Source: Candidatus Peregrinibacteria bacterium (GTDB lineage: Bacteria; Patescibacteriota; Gracilibacteria; UM-FILTER-43-11). From it: DNA of 6,599 nucleotides. A program made the translations under genes and the position numbers. Location of the stretch: the NCBI GenBank assembly GCA_030637565.1, contig DAOWGG010000009.1, forward strand, positions 1-6,599, given 5' to 3'. Shown piece by piece: positions 1 through 6,110 of this stretch (positions within the stretch are counted from its first letter, which is position 1; each line of letters begins with the position of its first letter). The notes under the pieces were generated by a model. The model made no database searches. It was given only the letters and a program-made list of their open reading frames with translations, and was not told where the DNA came from.

Positions 1-1526
1 AGCAGATCACCAGTCAAATTCTTCCATCACTTATTGTTGAGCGTCAGGCAATGGTTTATGAGGCGTCAGATCTTTACACTTTGCTCGATGTTGATTCGAA
101 GCAAAATCGTTTGATTATTGAGGACACCTTACAAAAGGTTTCTAAATTTCAGCGTTTTGATGGAGGTTATGGTTACTGGGAAGGAGCGAATCGAAGTAAT
201 ACTTTATTGAGTGCTTATATTGTTTACGCTCAGCATTTAGCAGGGCAAATCGACTTCTTGGTGGATGCAACTCAAATCAGTCGATCTCAGCAGTATTTAT
301 GGAAGCGTTTGAATGACATCAGCCCACGAACCCGACTGCGTTTGGATGAGCGTGCGTTTGTGCTTTGGGTACTCAGTGAAATAGGACAAGGGGATACGGG
401 TATGACCATTTCTTTGTATGAGCAACGTGATGATTTAAGGCTTTATTCTCGCGCGTTGATGCTGATGACTCTTCAGAATTTATACAACAATGGACAGAAG
501 AGTGTTTACACTTTTATGGAGAAGTTAAAATCTGAAATTGTTTCTGAGCAAATTGTTGATGATCGCTCAATTCACTTCGAAGAAAATGCTCACAACTGGT
601 GGGATATGAATACGAATTTCCGTACCACTTCAATGGTTTTGATGGCACTCAATCGTGATAATCCTGATAACCCAGTTCTTTCGGATATTGTTACTCATTT
701 GAGCCTCGCTAAAAAGCGAAAAGGAGGACTGATGAATACTCAGGAAACTGCGTGGCTTCTTCTTTCAATGCTTGAATATGCGGAGAGTCATAATGTGCTA
801 GATGCTGACTTTGAATTTGACGTTCGTGTGAATCGCAGTAAAGTTTTTGAGGGATTGATCGACTCTGATAATTTAACGGAAGTGTTTGATGTGACAGTTC
901 CCATTGCTTCGATGAATATTGGTGATGATTTGAATGAGATCACGTTCCAAAAAGACGGAAAAGGTGAGATGATTTTTGACATGGAGCTTAAATACTACTT
1001 GCCAAACGAAGTGATTCCGCCGCTTGAAAAAGGTTTCCATATCACTCGTGAATATTATGATTTTGGTGATGAGGAATCTCGAATTGCTAAAGGATTTAAA
1101 TCGGGTGAACTTTACCGTGGACAGCTCGATATCATTGTTCCAGAAGACATGTATCAAGTAGTGGTTGAGGAACGTTTACCTGGTGGCTTTGAAGCGATTA
1201 ATTTCAATTTAGACAATGTGGATCAGGAGCTTCAGCAACAAATGCAGGAGGAATACTATGAATCCAATCAGGAAGAAGCCGAGGACGGACCTAGTTACCG
1301 CTACTGGTATTACAATCCGCTTTGGCGCTTCAATCATAAAGAAATGCGAGATGATCGTGTGCTGTTGTTTGCCGATTATCTACCGAAAGGGGTTTATACC
1401 TATAACTTCCTGGTTCGTGCGGGTCTTCCTGGTACTTATAATCACTTACCGGCGTCCGCTTATCAAATGTACTTCCCTGAAGTATTTGGGCGAACGGGTG
1501 GGGAGTTTATTGTTATTAAAGAATAG
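1..1526 (+). CDS. Alpha-2-macroglobulin family protein, C-terminal part (5' end outside window)
   Basis: The reading frame is open from the window's left edge (first full codon at base 3) to TAG at 1524-1526, giving 507 visible residues. ATG 51 is internal, since 16 in-frame codons precede it and continue the same fold. Numbering from base 3, residues ~1-265 look like the alpha/alpha-toroid thioester domain: FDGGYGYW at 52-59, NWWDMNTNFRTTSM near 198, NTQETAW at 245-251. Residues ~270-330 are beta-rich, and ~335-507 resemble the C-terminal macroglobulin/receptor-binding-like domain, ending in the familiar YQMYFPEVFGRTGG pattern. The first residues (Q-I-T-S-Q-I-L-P-S) match what normally follows C-x-E in the thioester motif, so this Gln is probably the thioester partner. 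There is no Cys in the visible part. Family role: bacterial A2Ms are large exported protease traps, often lipid-anchored. The usual partner pbpC is not visible, but most of the gene lies outside. Family call firm; function inferred. Confidence 0.9.
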   Translation, partial: QITSQILPSLIVERQAMVYEASDLYTLLDVDSKQNRLIIEDTLQKVSKFQRFDGGYGYWEGANRSNTLLSAYIVYAQHLAGQIDFLVDATQISRSQQYLWKRLNDISPRTRLRLDERAFVLWVLSEIGQGDTGMTISLYEQRDDLRLYSRALMLMTLQNLYNNGQKSVYTFMEKLKSEIVSEQIVDDRSIHFEENAHNWWDMNTNFRTTSMVLMALNRDNPDNPVLSDIVTHLSLAKKRKGGLMNTQETAWLLLSMLEYAESHNVLDADFEFDVRVNRSKVFEGLIDSDNLTEVFDVTVPIASMNIGDDLNEITFQKDGKGEMIFDMELKYYLPNEVIPPLEKGFHITREYYDFGDEESRIAKGFKSGELYRGQLDIIVPEDMYQVVVEERLPGGFEAINFNLDNVDQELQQQMQEEYYESNQEEAEDGPSYRYWYYNPLWRFNHKEMRDDRVLLFADYLPKGVYTYNFLVRAGLPGTYNHLPASAYQMYFPEVFGRTGGEFIVIKE

Positions 1527-1534
1527 TTAATATC

Positions 1535-1581
1535 TCAGATTTCAGATCTCAGATTTTCTTAATCCTTACTTCTTAGTCCTT
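1535..1581. repeat. Degenerate 7-bp periodic tandem repeat between the A2M and DAHP synthase genes
   Basis: Three back-to-back heptamers TCAGATT/TCAGATC/TCAGATT occupy 1535-1555. A second set with the same period follows, overlapping slightly: TTTTCTT, AATCCTT, ACTTCTT, AGTCCTT at 1554-1581. The tract fills nearly the whole 59-bp gap and stops four bases before ATG 1586, leaving no Shine-Dalgarno sequence. Its last unit contains the alternative TTG codon at 1580. No promoter or terminator is recognisable, so the two flanking genes may share a transcript. Confidence 0.75.
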
Positions 1582-1585
1582 GGCT

Positions 1586-2626
1586 ATGAGTCGCATTGAA
1601 AATTTACGCATTAGTAAGTCAACAAAATTAATTTCACCTGGTGAAATTCGTTTGCAAATTCCTATTTCTGAGAGGTCTGTTGAAACCATTCATCAAGGGC
1701 GACAGGATTTTGATAATATATTGGAAGGGGCGGATGGTCGTTTTGTTGTGGTCGTGGGGCCGTGCTCTATTCATGATCCGAAAGCGGCTTTGGAATATGC
1801 TGACAAGCTAAATAAGCTTCGACAGGAATTGGGTGATAAATTATTTATTGTGATGCGAACCTATTTTGAAAAGCCGCGTACGACGGTTGGTTGGAAGGGC
1901 TTGATCAACGACCCTGATTTGGATGGAACGAATGAATTGGGAGAAGGGCTTAAGATTGCTCGTCGTTTACTTCTTGATATTACCGAAATAGGAATGCCAG
2001 TGGCGACGGAGCTTTTGGATCCGATTATTGCTGCGTATATTGGGGAGCTGGTTTCATGGGTTGCCATTGGAGCTCGTACGACTGAATCCCAAGCTCATCG
2101 TCAGATGGCTAGTGGGCTCTCAGCTCCCGTTGGATTTAAAAATAATAGTGATGGGAATTTAGATGTGGCGGTGAATGCGATGGGGTCTGCTAAAAGTTCA
2201 CATAGCTTTTTGGGTGTGAATGATGAGGGAGATTGCTGTGTGGTTCAAACCAAAGGTAATACCAGTACCCACATTGTTTTGCGAGGGGGGAATGGTCGAT
2301 CGAATTATCATTCGGAAGATATCGAAAAATGCGAAAAGAAACTTGAAGCAAAGGGCTTTGTTCCTAAAATTATGATCGATTGCAGTCATGAAAATTCAGC
2401 TAAGAATCATGAGAAACAAAATGAGGTGATTGAAGATGTGATTGCCCAAAAAAAATCTGGGAATCAGTCTATTTTTGGTGTGATGCTTGAAAGTAATTTA
2501 TTTGAAGGAAGGCAAGGCACTCCAGATGATTTAAACGACTTAGAATATGGTGTTTCAATCACCGATGCTTGTATTGGTTGGGATGAGACGGAAAAGCTTT
2601 TGAGGTATTTGCATGAGGCGGTTTAG
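1586..2626 (+). CDS. aroG: 3-deoxy-7-phosphoheptulonate (DAHP) synthase, class I AroF/AroG/AroH type
   Basis: Condenses phosphoenolpyruvate and erythrose 4-phosphate to DAHP, the first step towards chorismate and the aromatic amino acids; cytosolic. The 346-aa length matches the ~350 aa of the E. coli isozymes. Numbering from ATG 1586, visible signatures are GPCSIHDP (Cys60), KPRTTVGWKG (~97-106), GARTTESQAHR (~162-172), SGLSAPVGFKN (~176-186), DCSHENS (His268), GVMLESNLFEG (Glu302) and SITDACIGW (Asp327). These four residues correspond to the metal ligands C61, H268, E302 and D326 of E. coli AroG. Around 206-211 the sequence is SFLGVN, with Gly where the Phe-sensitive AroG has Ser211; this stretch and DCSH look closer to Tyr-sensitive AroF, so the feedback specificity cannot be assigned. 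A TTG at 1580 would add two residues, but it falls in the heptamer tract; ATG is preferred. No Shine-Dalgarno and no other shikimate gene nearby. The symbol denotes the family, not the E. coli isozyme. Confidence 0.95.
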   Translation: MSRIENLRISKSTKLISPGEIRLQIPISERSVETIHQGRQDFDNILEGADGRFVVVVGPCSIHDPKAALEYADKLNKLRQELGDKLFIVMRTYFEKPRTTVGWKGLINDPDLDGTNELGEGLKIARRLLLDITEIGMPVATELLDPIIAAYIGELVSWVAIGARTTESQAHRQMASGLSAPVGFKNNSDGNLDVAVNAMGSAKSSHSFLGVNDEGDCCVVQTKGNTSTHIVLRGGNGRSNYHSEDIEKCEKKLEAKGFVPKIMIDCSHENSAKNHEKQNEVIEDVIAQKKSGNQSIFGVMLESNLFEGRQGTPDDLNDLEYGVSITDACIGWDETEKLLRYLHEAV

Positions 2627-2633
2627 GTTCTTT

Positions 2634-2660
2634 TGTCATTCCCGGCTTGATCGGGAATCT
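2634..2660. repeat. REP-like palindromic repeat, copy 1
   Basis: The 7-bp arms ATTCCCG (2638-2644) and CGGGAAT (2652-2658) pair perfectly around a 7-nt loop. The 27-bp segment matches 3371-3397 at 23 of 27 positions, so it is a repeat within this window. The TGTCATTCCCG...GGGAATCT style is common in interspersed palindromes of several bacterial groups (recollection, not searched). It starts 8 bp after the DAHP synthase stop codon. Confidence 0.75.
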
Positions 2661-2742
2661 ATTTCATAGGCGGCAAGCCGCGACTGACCTTCTTTCTGTA
2701 ATGCTACTTTTAAGTACAACGATGAAGTATAGATTCACCCTT

Positions 2743-2770
2743 CTTACTTTTTTTCTGACAAAAAAGTAAG
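2743..2770. repeat. T/A-rich hairpin, possible interspersed element or terminator
   Basis: CTTACTTTTTT (2743-2753) pairs perfectly over 11 bp with AAAAAAGTAAG (2760-2770) across a 6-nt loop. Similar hairpins of the form CTTACTTTTTT-loop-AAAAAAGTAAG followed by an A-run are familiar between genes in many bacteria. It adjoins the longer inverted repeat at 2781-2851 and may form one composite element with it. Terminator function is possible, but what follows on the + strand is an A-run, not a T-run. Confidence 0.6.
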
Positions 2771-2780
2771 CAAAAAAACA

Positions 2781-2851
2781 TTGGGGCTCTGCGAAACGTG
2801 CAATTAACGTTGTACATTTAACCATCATCTTCCACGTTCGCCCTGCCCCAA
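2781..2851. repeat. Long imperfect inverted repeat
   Basis: TTGGGGC (2781-2787) pairs with GCCCCAA (2845-2851). After a 3x3 internal loop, GCGA pairs with TCGC, and after one bulged A, ACGTG (2796-2800) pairs with CACGT (2833-2837). About 16 pairs enclose a 32-nt loop. No coding potential is evident. It may be the second half of a composite element that begins with the hairpin at 2743-2770. Confidence 0.55.
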
Positions 2852-2878
2852 ACCCCACAGTACTTCATTTCTTTTTTT

Positions 2879-2904
2879 GTCATCCTGAATTTATTTCAGG
2901 ATCC
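2879..2904. repeat. GTCATCCTGAA-type palindromic repeat
   Basis: The 8-bp arms ATCCTGAA (2882-2889) and TTCAGGAT (2895-2902) pair perfectly around a 5-nt loop, preceded by TGTC and followed by CC. This matches a palindrome style I recall as multi-copy in several bacterial lineages. Only one copy is in the window, so repetitiveness here is inferred. Confidence 0.6.
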
Positions 2905-2947
2905 ATATAATAAGAAAGCCAAGTTTTCAGAGGTGCAGAAAAATCTC

Positions 2948-2976
2948 TTGCGCTTCATATTTATGGAATGTATAGT
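2948..2976 (+). promoter_or_regulatory. Candidate promoter for the AbrB-like gene
   Basis: TTGCGC (2948-2953) and TATAGT (2971-2976) are 17 bp apart, and the -10 matches the consensus at 5 of 6 positions. The -35 is poor (3 of 6). A transcript starting near 2983 would give a leader of about 34 nt before ATG 3017, with no Shine-Dalgarno in it. Confidence 0.35.
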
Positions 2977-3016
2977 AATTCATGTAATGCAGTTTTTCAT
3001 ACTTTTATAGCAATAC

Positions 3017-3244
3017 ATGGTTAATATTCTTAAGGAATTCGGGCGTGGTCAGATCACTCTTCCTAAAAAGTGGAGGGAACGTTTTCATACGAATGTTTAT
3101 ATCGCAAAAGAGACGTCTCAAGGGCTTTTAATTGTTCCTTTTACCGATGAATCCATTCAGGTGGATGAACAAAAGTTGCAAGAAGAGATAAGCACCAAAT
3201 CATCATCAGGTTTTTTTAAGAGGAAGACGATTGGAGGAGAATAA
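3017..3244 (+). CDS. AbrB/SpoVT (MazE-type) DNA-binding domain protein
   Basis: A 75-residue protein. Residues ~2-46 fit the swapped-hairpin AbrB fold: hydrophobic strand VNILKEF, then GRGQITLPKKWRERF (the G-x-I-T-L-P-K turn typical of SpoVT/AbrB), then two short strands, VYIAKE and GLLIVPF. Residues ~47-75 are a polar, charged tail (EQKLQEE...SSSGFFKRKTIGGE). Such small proteins are usually dimeric DNA-binding transition regulators or antitoxins that repress their own operon. No toxin ORF follows: the next gene is clpB, 240 bp on and behind its own promoter. It is therefore either an orphan regulator or an antitoxin whose toxin was lost; the strong GGAGGAG at its 3' end (3233-3239), leading to a 17-codon ORF, fits the latter. 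ATG 3017 begins exactly at the domain edge, but no Shine-Dalgarno precedes it. Domain call good; target unknown. Confidence 0.85.
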   Translation: MVNILKEFGRGQITLPKKWRERFHTNVYIAKETSQGLLIVPFTDESIQVDEQKLQEEISTKSSSGFFKRKTIGGE

Positions 3245-3273
3245 TTGTTTCAAAGCAAAACAAAAACAAAATT

Positions 3274-3311
3274 CAAAGACTCCCTACTAGATAAATAATG
3301 GGGAGTCTTTG
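3274..3311 (+). terminator. Stem-loop after the AbrB-like gene, probable terminator
   Basis: CAAAGACTCCC (3274-3284) pairs perfectly over 11 bp with GGGAGTCTTTG (3301-3311); two weaker pairs can extend it inward, leaving a ~12-nt loop. It lies 29 bp after the AbrB-like stop codon and just before the clpB promoter. The + strand downstream sequence (TTATAAAAAAG) is a poor U-tract. Read on the - strand the hairpin is followed by a T-rich run (complement of 3250-3273), so it would work better in that direction, although no - strand gene is seen nearby. Hairpin certain; function inferred. Confidence 0.6.
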
Positions 3312-3323
3312 TTATAAAAAAGT

Positions 3324-3351
3324 TTGACTTCTTTTGTTAGCACTCTATAAT
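3324..3351 (+). promoter_or_regulatory. Strong sigma70-type promoter of clpB
   Basis: TTGACT (3324-3329) and a perfect TATAAT (3346-3351) are 16 bp apart, giving a start of transcription near 3358. The -10 box lies inside the spacer of the CIRCE operator, so a bound repressor would cover it. The leader to ATG 3485 would be about 127 nt and carries the palindromic repeat at 3371-3463. Confidence 0.85.
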
Positions 3352-3363
3352 CTTGAGTGCTAA
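3337..3363 (+). promoter_or_regulatory. CIRCE operator (HrcA binding site)
   Basis: A perfect inverted repeat TTAGCACTC-N9-GAGTGCTAA, the exact consensus of the CIRCE element bound by the heat-shock repressor HrcA. The spacer contains the promoter's TATAAT. Established knowledge: HrcA represses groESL and dnaK operons in many bacteria and is released on protein-folding stress. Here it sits upstream of clpB, so clpB and probably the small gene after it should be heat-inducible. The hrcA gene itself is not in the window. Confidence 0.95.
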
Positions 3364-3370
3364 TTATTGT

Positions 3371-3463
3371 TGTTATTTCCGACCTGATCGGGAATCTGTA
3401 CAATGGAATTAGATTCCTGCCTTCACTGCCGTGTATACAGCTGTGCACGGCGCGGGAATGACA
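3371..3463. repeat. Bipartite palindromic repeat element in the clpB leader (copy 2 of the REP-like family)
   Basis: The left part (3371-3397) matches 2634-2660 at 23 of 27 positions and forms a 7-bp hairpin (3375-3381 with 3389-3395, one G-T pair). The right part forms an 8-bp stem ATTCCTGC (3413-3420) with GCGGGAAT (3452-3459), again with one G-T pair. Inside that stem is a third hairpin, GCCGTG (3428-3433) with CACGGC (3446-3451). The ends TGTTATTTCCG and the complement of CGGGAATGACA are near-identical terminal inverted repeats, giving a MITE/BIME-like unit of about 93 bp. It lies wholly between the CIRCE promoter and the clpB start, so it should be transcribed into the leader. Confidence 0.75.
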
Positions 3464-3484
3464 AGTATATTAATTATCAACCAA

Positions 3485-6106
3485 ATGGATCTAAAAAAGT
3501 TTACCGTAAAATCAACGGAGGCATTGCATGAGGCACAGCAAATGGTGACCAATGCTAATCAATCTCAAATTGAAACGGGGCATTTGGTGCTCGCTTTGAT
3601 TCAGCAAAAGGAGGGGATTGTTCGACCGATTTTGGAAAAGCTAGGAGTGGATTTGATTCATTTGGAATCGGGATTAAAAGAAATCCTATCCAAACTTCCT
3701 ACAGTGACCGATCCACGGATTGTTATTAGTCATGAATTGAATAAGGCTTTGAATTTGGCGGAATCGGAGGCACGGAACTTGGGTGATGAATTTGTTTCTA
3801 CTGAGCATGTTCTTTTGGGGATTGTAAAACAAACTAAAATTCTTGATGTTCGTGAATCGGATGTTTTAAAGGTTATGAAAGAGCTTCGCGGATCTCATAA
3901 GGTAACTGACCAAGATCCTGAATCTAAATATCAATCGTTGGAAAAATACACAGTGGATTTTACTCAAAAAGCGAAAGAGGGAAAGCTTGATCCTGTGATT
4001 GGGCGCGATGATGAGATTCGTCGTGCCATGCAGATTCTTGCTCGTCGTACCAAAAACAATCCTGTGCTGGTCGGTGAGCCGGGAACGGGTAAAACCGCTA
4101 TTGTGGAAGGGCTTGCTCAACGTATTGTGAGCGGAGATGTTCCTGATACTTTGAAGAATAAAAAAGTTCTTTCACTTGATTTGGGTGCATTGGTGGCAGG
4201 TTCTAAATTCCGTGGGGAATTTGAGGATCGTTTGAAAGCTGTTTTAAAAGAAATTGAAGACGCGGCTGGTGAAATTATTCTATTTATGGATGAGTTGCAC
4301 ACGATTGTAGGCGCTGGAGCGACCGAAGGATCGATGGATGCATCCAATCTACTCAAGCCTGCGTTGGCGCGTGGTGAACTGCATGCGATTGGCGCCACAA
4401 CGATTAAGGAGTATCGAAAATATATTGAAAAAGATGCGGCATTGGAACGTCGATTCCAGCCGGTGATGGTTTTAGAACCAACTCCAGAAGACACCATTTC
4501 AATTCTTCGCGGAATCAAAGAAAAATACGAAGTGCATCATGGGGTTCGCATCACTGATGCGGCAATCCTTGCAGCCGTTGAGCTATCCACTCGTTATATC
4601 GGTGACCGATTCCTCCCCGATAAGGCGATCGATTTGATCGATGAAGCAACTTCTGGTTTAAAAATCGAGCTGGAAAGTAAACCGGTGGAACTCGACCAGT
4701 TGCATCGTAAAATTATGCAATTAGAAATTGAGCGGGAAGCTTTGAAGAAGGAAAAAGATGATGAATCTAAAGAGCGTCTTTCTAAAATCACTAAAGAAGC
4801 TGAGGAATTGAAAGAAGAAGCGGGTGCTATTGAGGTTCGTTGGAAATCTGAGAAAGAATCGTTGGATGAATTTAGTGTGGATAAAGAAAAAATTGATCAA
4901 TTGAAGATTGAAGCGGAACAATTCGAGCGTCGTGGGGAACTGCAAAAAGTGGCGGAGATTCGTTATGGTCAAATTCCTGAATTGGAAAAGAAGCTAAAAG
5001 AAGCTGAGAATAAATTTAAGAAAAAACAGGGGGAGAAATCGCTTTTGAAACAAGAGGTGACAGAAGAGGATATTGCGGACGTTGTTTCTCGTTGGACGGG
5101 CATTCCGGTTTCTAAAATGCTGCAAACCGAAACACAAAAGCTCGCCACCATGGAATCACTTTTAGAAGATCGTGTGATTGGGCAAAAAGATGCGATTAAA
5201 TCCGTCAGTGACGCCGTTCGACGTGCTCGTGCGGGCATTAGTGATCCGAATAAACCAATCGGTTCCTTTATTTTTATGGGACCAACGGGTGTTGGTAAAA
5301 CGGAGCTTGCCAAAGCACTCGCAGAATTTATGTTTAACGATGAGAAATCGATCATTCGCATTGATATGTCCGAATACATGGAGCGTCACGCCGTGGCTCG
5401 TCTCATCGGAGCACCTCCGGGTTATGTTGGTCATGAAGAAGGGGGTCAGTTGACCGAAGCCGTTCGTCGAAAGCCGTACAGTGTGATTCTTTTTGATGAA
5501 ATTGAGAAAGCACACCCCGATGTATTTAATGTTCTCCTTCAAGTTCTCGATGATGGACGTTTAACCGATAGTAAAGGTCGCGTGGTCGACTTTAAAAACA
5601 CGGTGATCATCATGACATCCAACTTAGCCGGTGATGTGATTCAGAAATATGCTTTGGAAACGTCGTCCGAAGATATGATGATCGCAAAACTTTCTAAAGA
5701 CGATAAAAATAAAGCGGAAGCTTATGAAAAAGAGCGGGAGAGAATGGTGAATGAAGTGAATGAGGTTTTGCGAAAGAGTTTTAAACCTGAATTCCTGAAT
5801 CGTCTCGATGAAACCATTATTTTTGAATCCCTTACCATCGAAGAAATCACTCAAATCGTCGATTTACAGGTGGCGGAAATGGAAGAGCGACTTCGTGCTC
5901 ATAAAATTGAGATTGAAATCAGCGACGACGCTAAAAAATTGCTCGCCAAAAACGGTTTCGATCCCCGATACGGCGCTCGTCCACTCAAGCGTTACATTCA
6001 ACAGGCTATTGAGAATCCTTTAGCGATGAAAATTGTGGAAGGGGCGGTTAAGGATGGGGTGAAAGTGGAGGTGGAGGTAGAGGGTGGAGAGATATTAATT
6101 AAATAA
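3485..6106 (+). CDS. clpB: ATP-dependent chaperone ClpB (Hsp100 disaggregase)
   Basis: A cytosolic hexameric AAA+ machine that, with DnaK, pulls polypeptides out of aggregates. 873 aa from ATG 3485 (E. coli ClpB 857). Order: N domain ~1-145; NBD1 with Walker A GEPGTGKT (197-204), pore loop SKFRGEFE (~240-247, Phe242 where E. coli has Tyr), Walker B D269/E270 and Arg322/323; a full coiled-coil M domain ~403-520 including RYGQIPEL (493-500); NBD2 with Walker A GPTGVGKT (599-606), pore loop GAPPGYVG (642-649), Walker B D671/E672 and sensor-2 GARPLKR (830-836). The full-length M domain, and no ClpP-binding loop that I can see, favour ClpB over ClpC/ClpA. NBD2 residues ~723-757 hold a charged segment about 23 residues longer than in E. 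coli. The frame extends back to a GTG at 3431, but those 18 codons lie mostly in the repeat and do not resemble a Clp N terminus; [14 protein letters not shown] is the natural start. No Shine-Dalgarno. Controlled by the CIRCE promoter. Confidence 0.97.
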   Translation: MDLKKFTVKSTEALHEAQQMVTNANQSQIETGHLVLALIQQKEGIVRPILEKLGVDLIHLESGLKEILSKLPTVTDPRIVISHELNKALNLAESEARNLGDEFVSTEHVLLGIVKQTKILDVRESDVLKVMKELRGSHKVTDQDPESKYQSLEKYTVDFTQKAKEGKLDPVIGRDDEIRRAMQILARRTKNNPVLVGEPGTGKTAIVEGLAQRIVSGDVPDTLKNKKVLSLDLGALVAGSKFRGEFEDRLKAVLKEIEDAAGEIILFMDELHTIVGAGATEGSMDASNLLKPALARGELHAIGATTIKEYRKYIEKDAALERRFQPVMVLEPTPEDTISILRGIKEKYEVHHGVRITDAAILAAVELSTRYIGDRFLPDKAIDLIDEATSGLKIELESKPVELDQLHRKIMQLEIEREALKKEKDDESKERLSKITKEAEELKEEAGAIEVRWKSEKESLDEFSVDKEKIDQLKIEAEQFERRGELQKVAEIRYGQIPELEKKLKEAENKFKKKQGEKSLLKQEVTEEDIADVVSRWTGIPVSKMLQTETQKLATMESLLEDRVIGQKDAIKSVSDAVRRARAGISDPNKPIGSFIFMGPTGVGKTELAKALAEFMFNDEKSIIRIDMSEYMERHAVARLIGAPPGYVGHEEGGQLTEAVRRKPYSVILFDEIEKAHPDVFNVLLQVLDDGRLTDSKGRVVDFKNTVIIMTSNLAGDVIQKYALETSSEDMMIAKLSKDDKNKAEAYEKERERMVNEVNEVLRKSFKPEFLNRLDETIIFESLTIEEITQIVDLQVAEMEERLRAHKIEIEISDDAKKLLAKNGFDPRYGARPLKRYIQQAIENPLAMKIVEGAVKDGVKVEVEVEGGEILIK

Positions 6107-6110
6107 ATAC

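Larger units (their letters stand above)
2627..3016. other. 390-bp gene-free gap built of palindromic repeat elements
   Basis: No reading frame here looks like a protein. From left to right the gap holds a TGTCATTCCCG-type palindrome (2634-2660), a T/A-rich hairpin (2743-2770), a long imperfect inverted repeat (2781-2851), a GTCATCCTGAA-type palindrome (2879-2904) and a weak candidate promoter (2948-2976). The four palindromes have different stems, so they look like several unrelated repeat families side by side. The first may also end transcription of the DAHP synthase gene, but it lacks a clear U-tract. Confidence 0.7.

Noticed and set aside
1216..1530. 104-codon + strand ORF overlapping the A2M 3' end
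   Set aside because: It is in another frame of a region whose A2M frame carries recognisable C-terminal family motifs; its product has no recognisable features.
1580..1585. TTG start for DAHP synthase
   Set aside because: The TTG overlaps the last heptamer unit and adds only two residues; ATG 1586 follows directly and gives family-typical numbering of the metal ligands.
2664..2858. 64-codon ORF on the - strand in the repeat-filled gap
   Set aside because: It reads straight through two palindromic elements and has no domain or ribosome binding site; ORFs across this kind of hairpin are typically spurious.
2906..2911. Perfect TATAAT upstream of the AbrB-like gene
   Set aside because: No acceptable -35 lies 16-18 bp upstream; that position falls in the palindrome at 2879-2904.
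3431..3484. GTG start giving ClpB 18 extra N-terminal residues
   Set aside because: These codons lie mostly in the palindromic repeat (which ends at 3463) and do not resemble a Clp N terminus; ATG 3485 begins the conserved N domain.
4117..5542. Several - strand ORFs of 65-136 codons opposite clpB
   Set aside because: They are shadows of the strongly coding + strand: Ser/Phe/Arg-rich low-complexity products in the antisense of a conserved gene.
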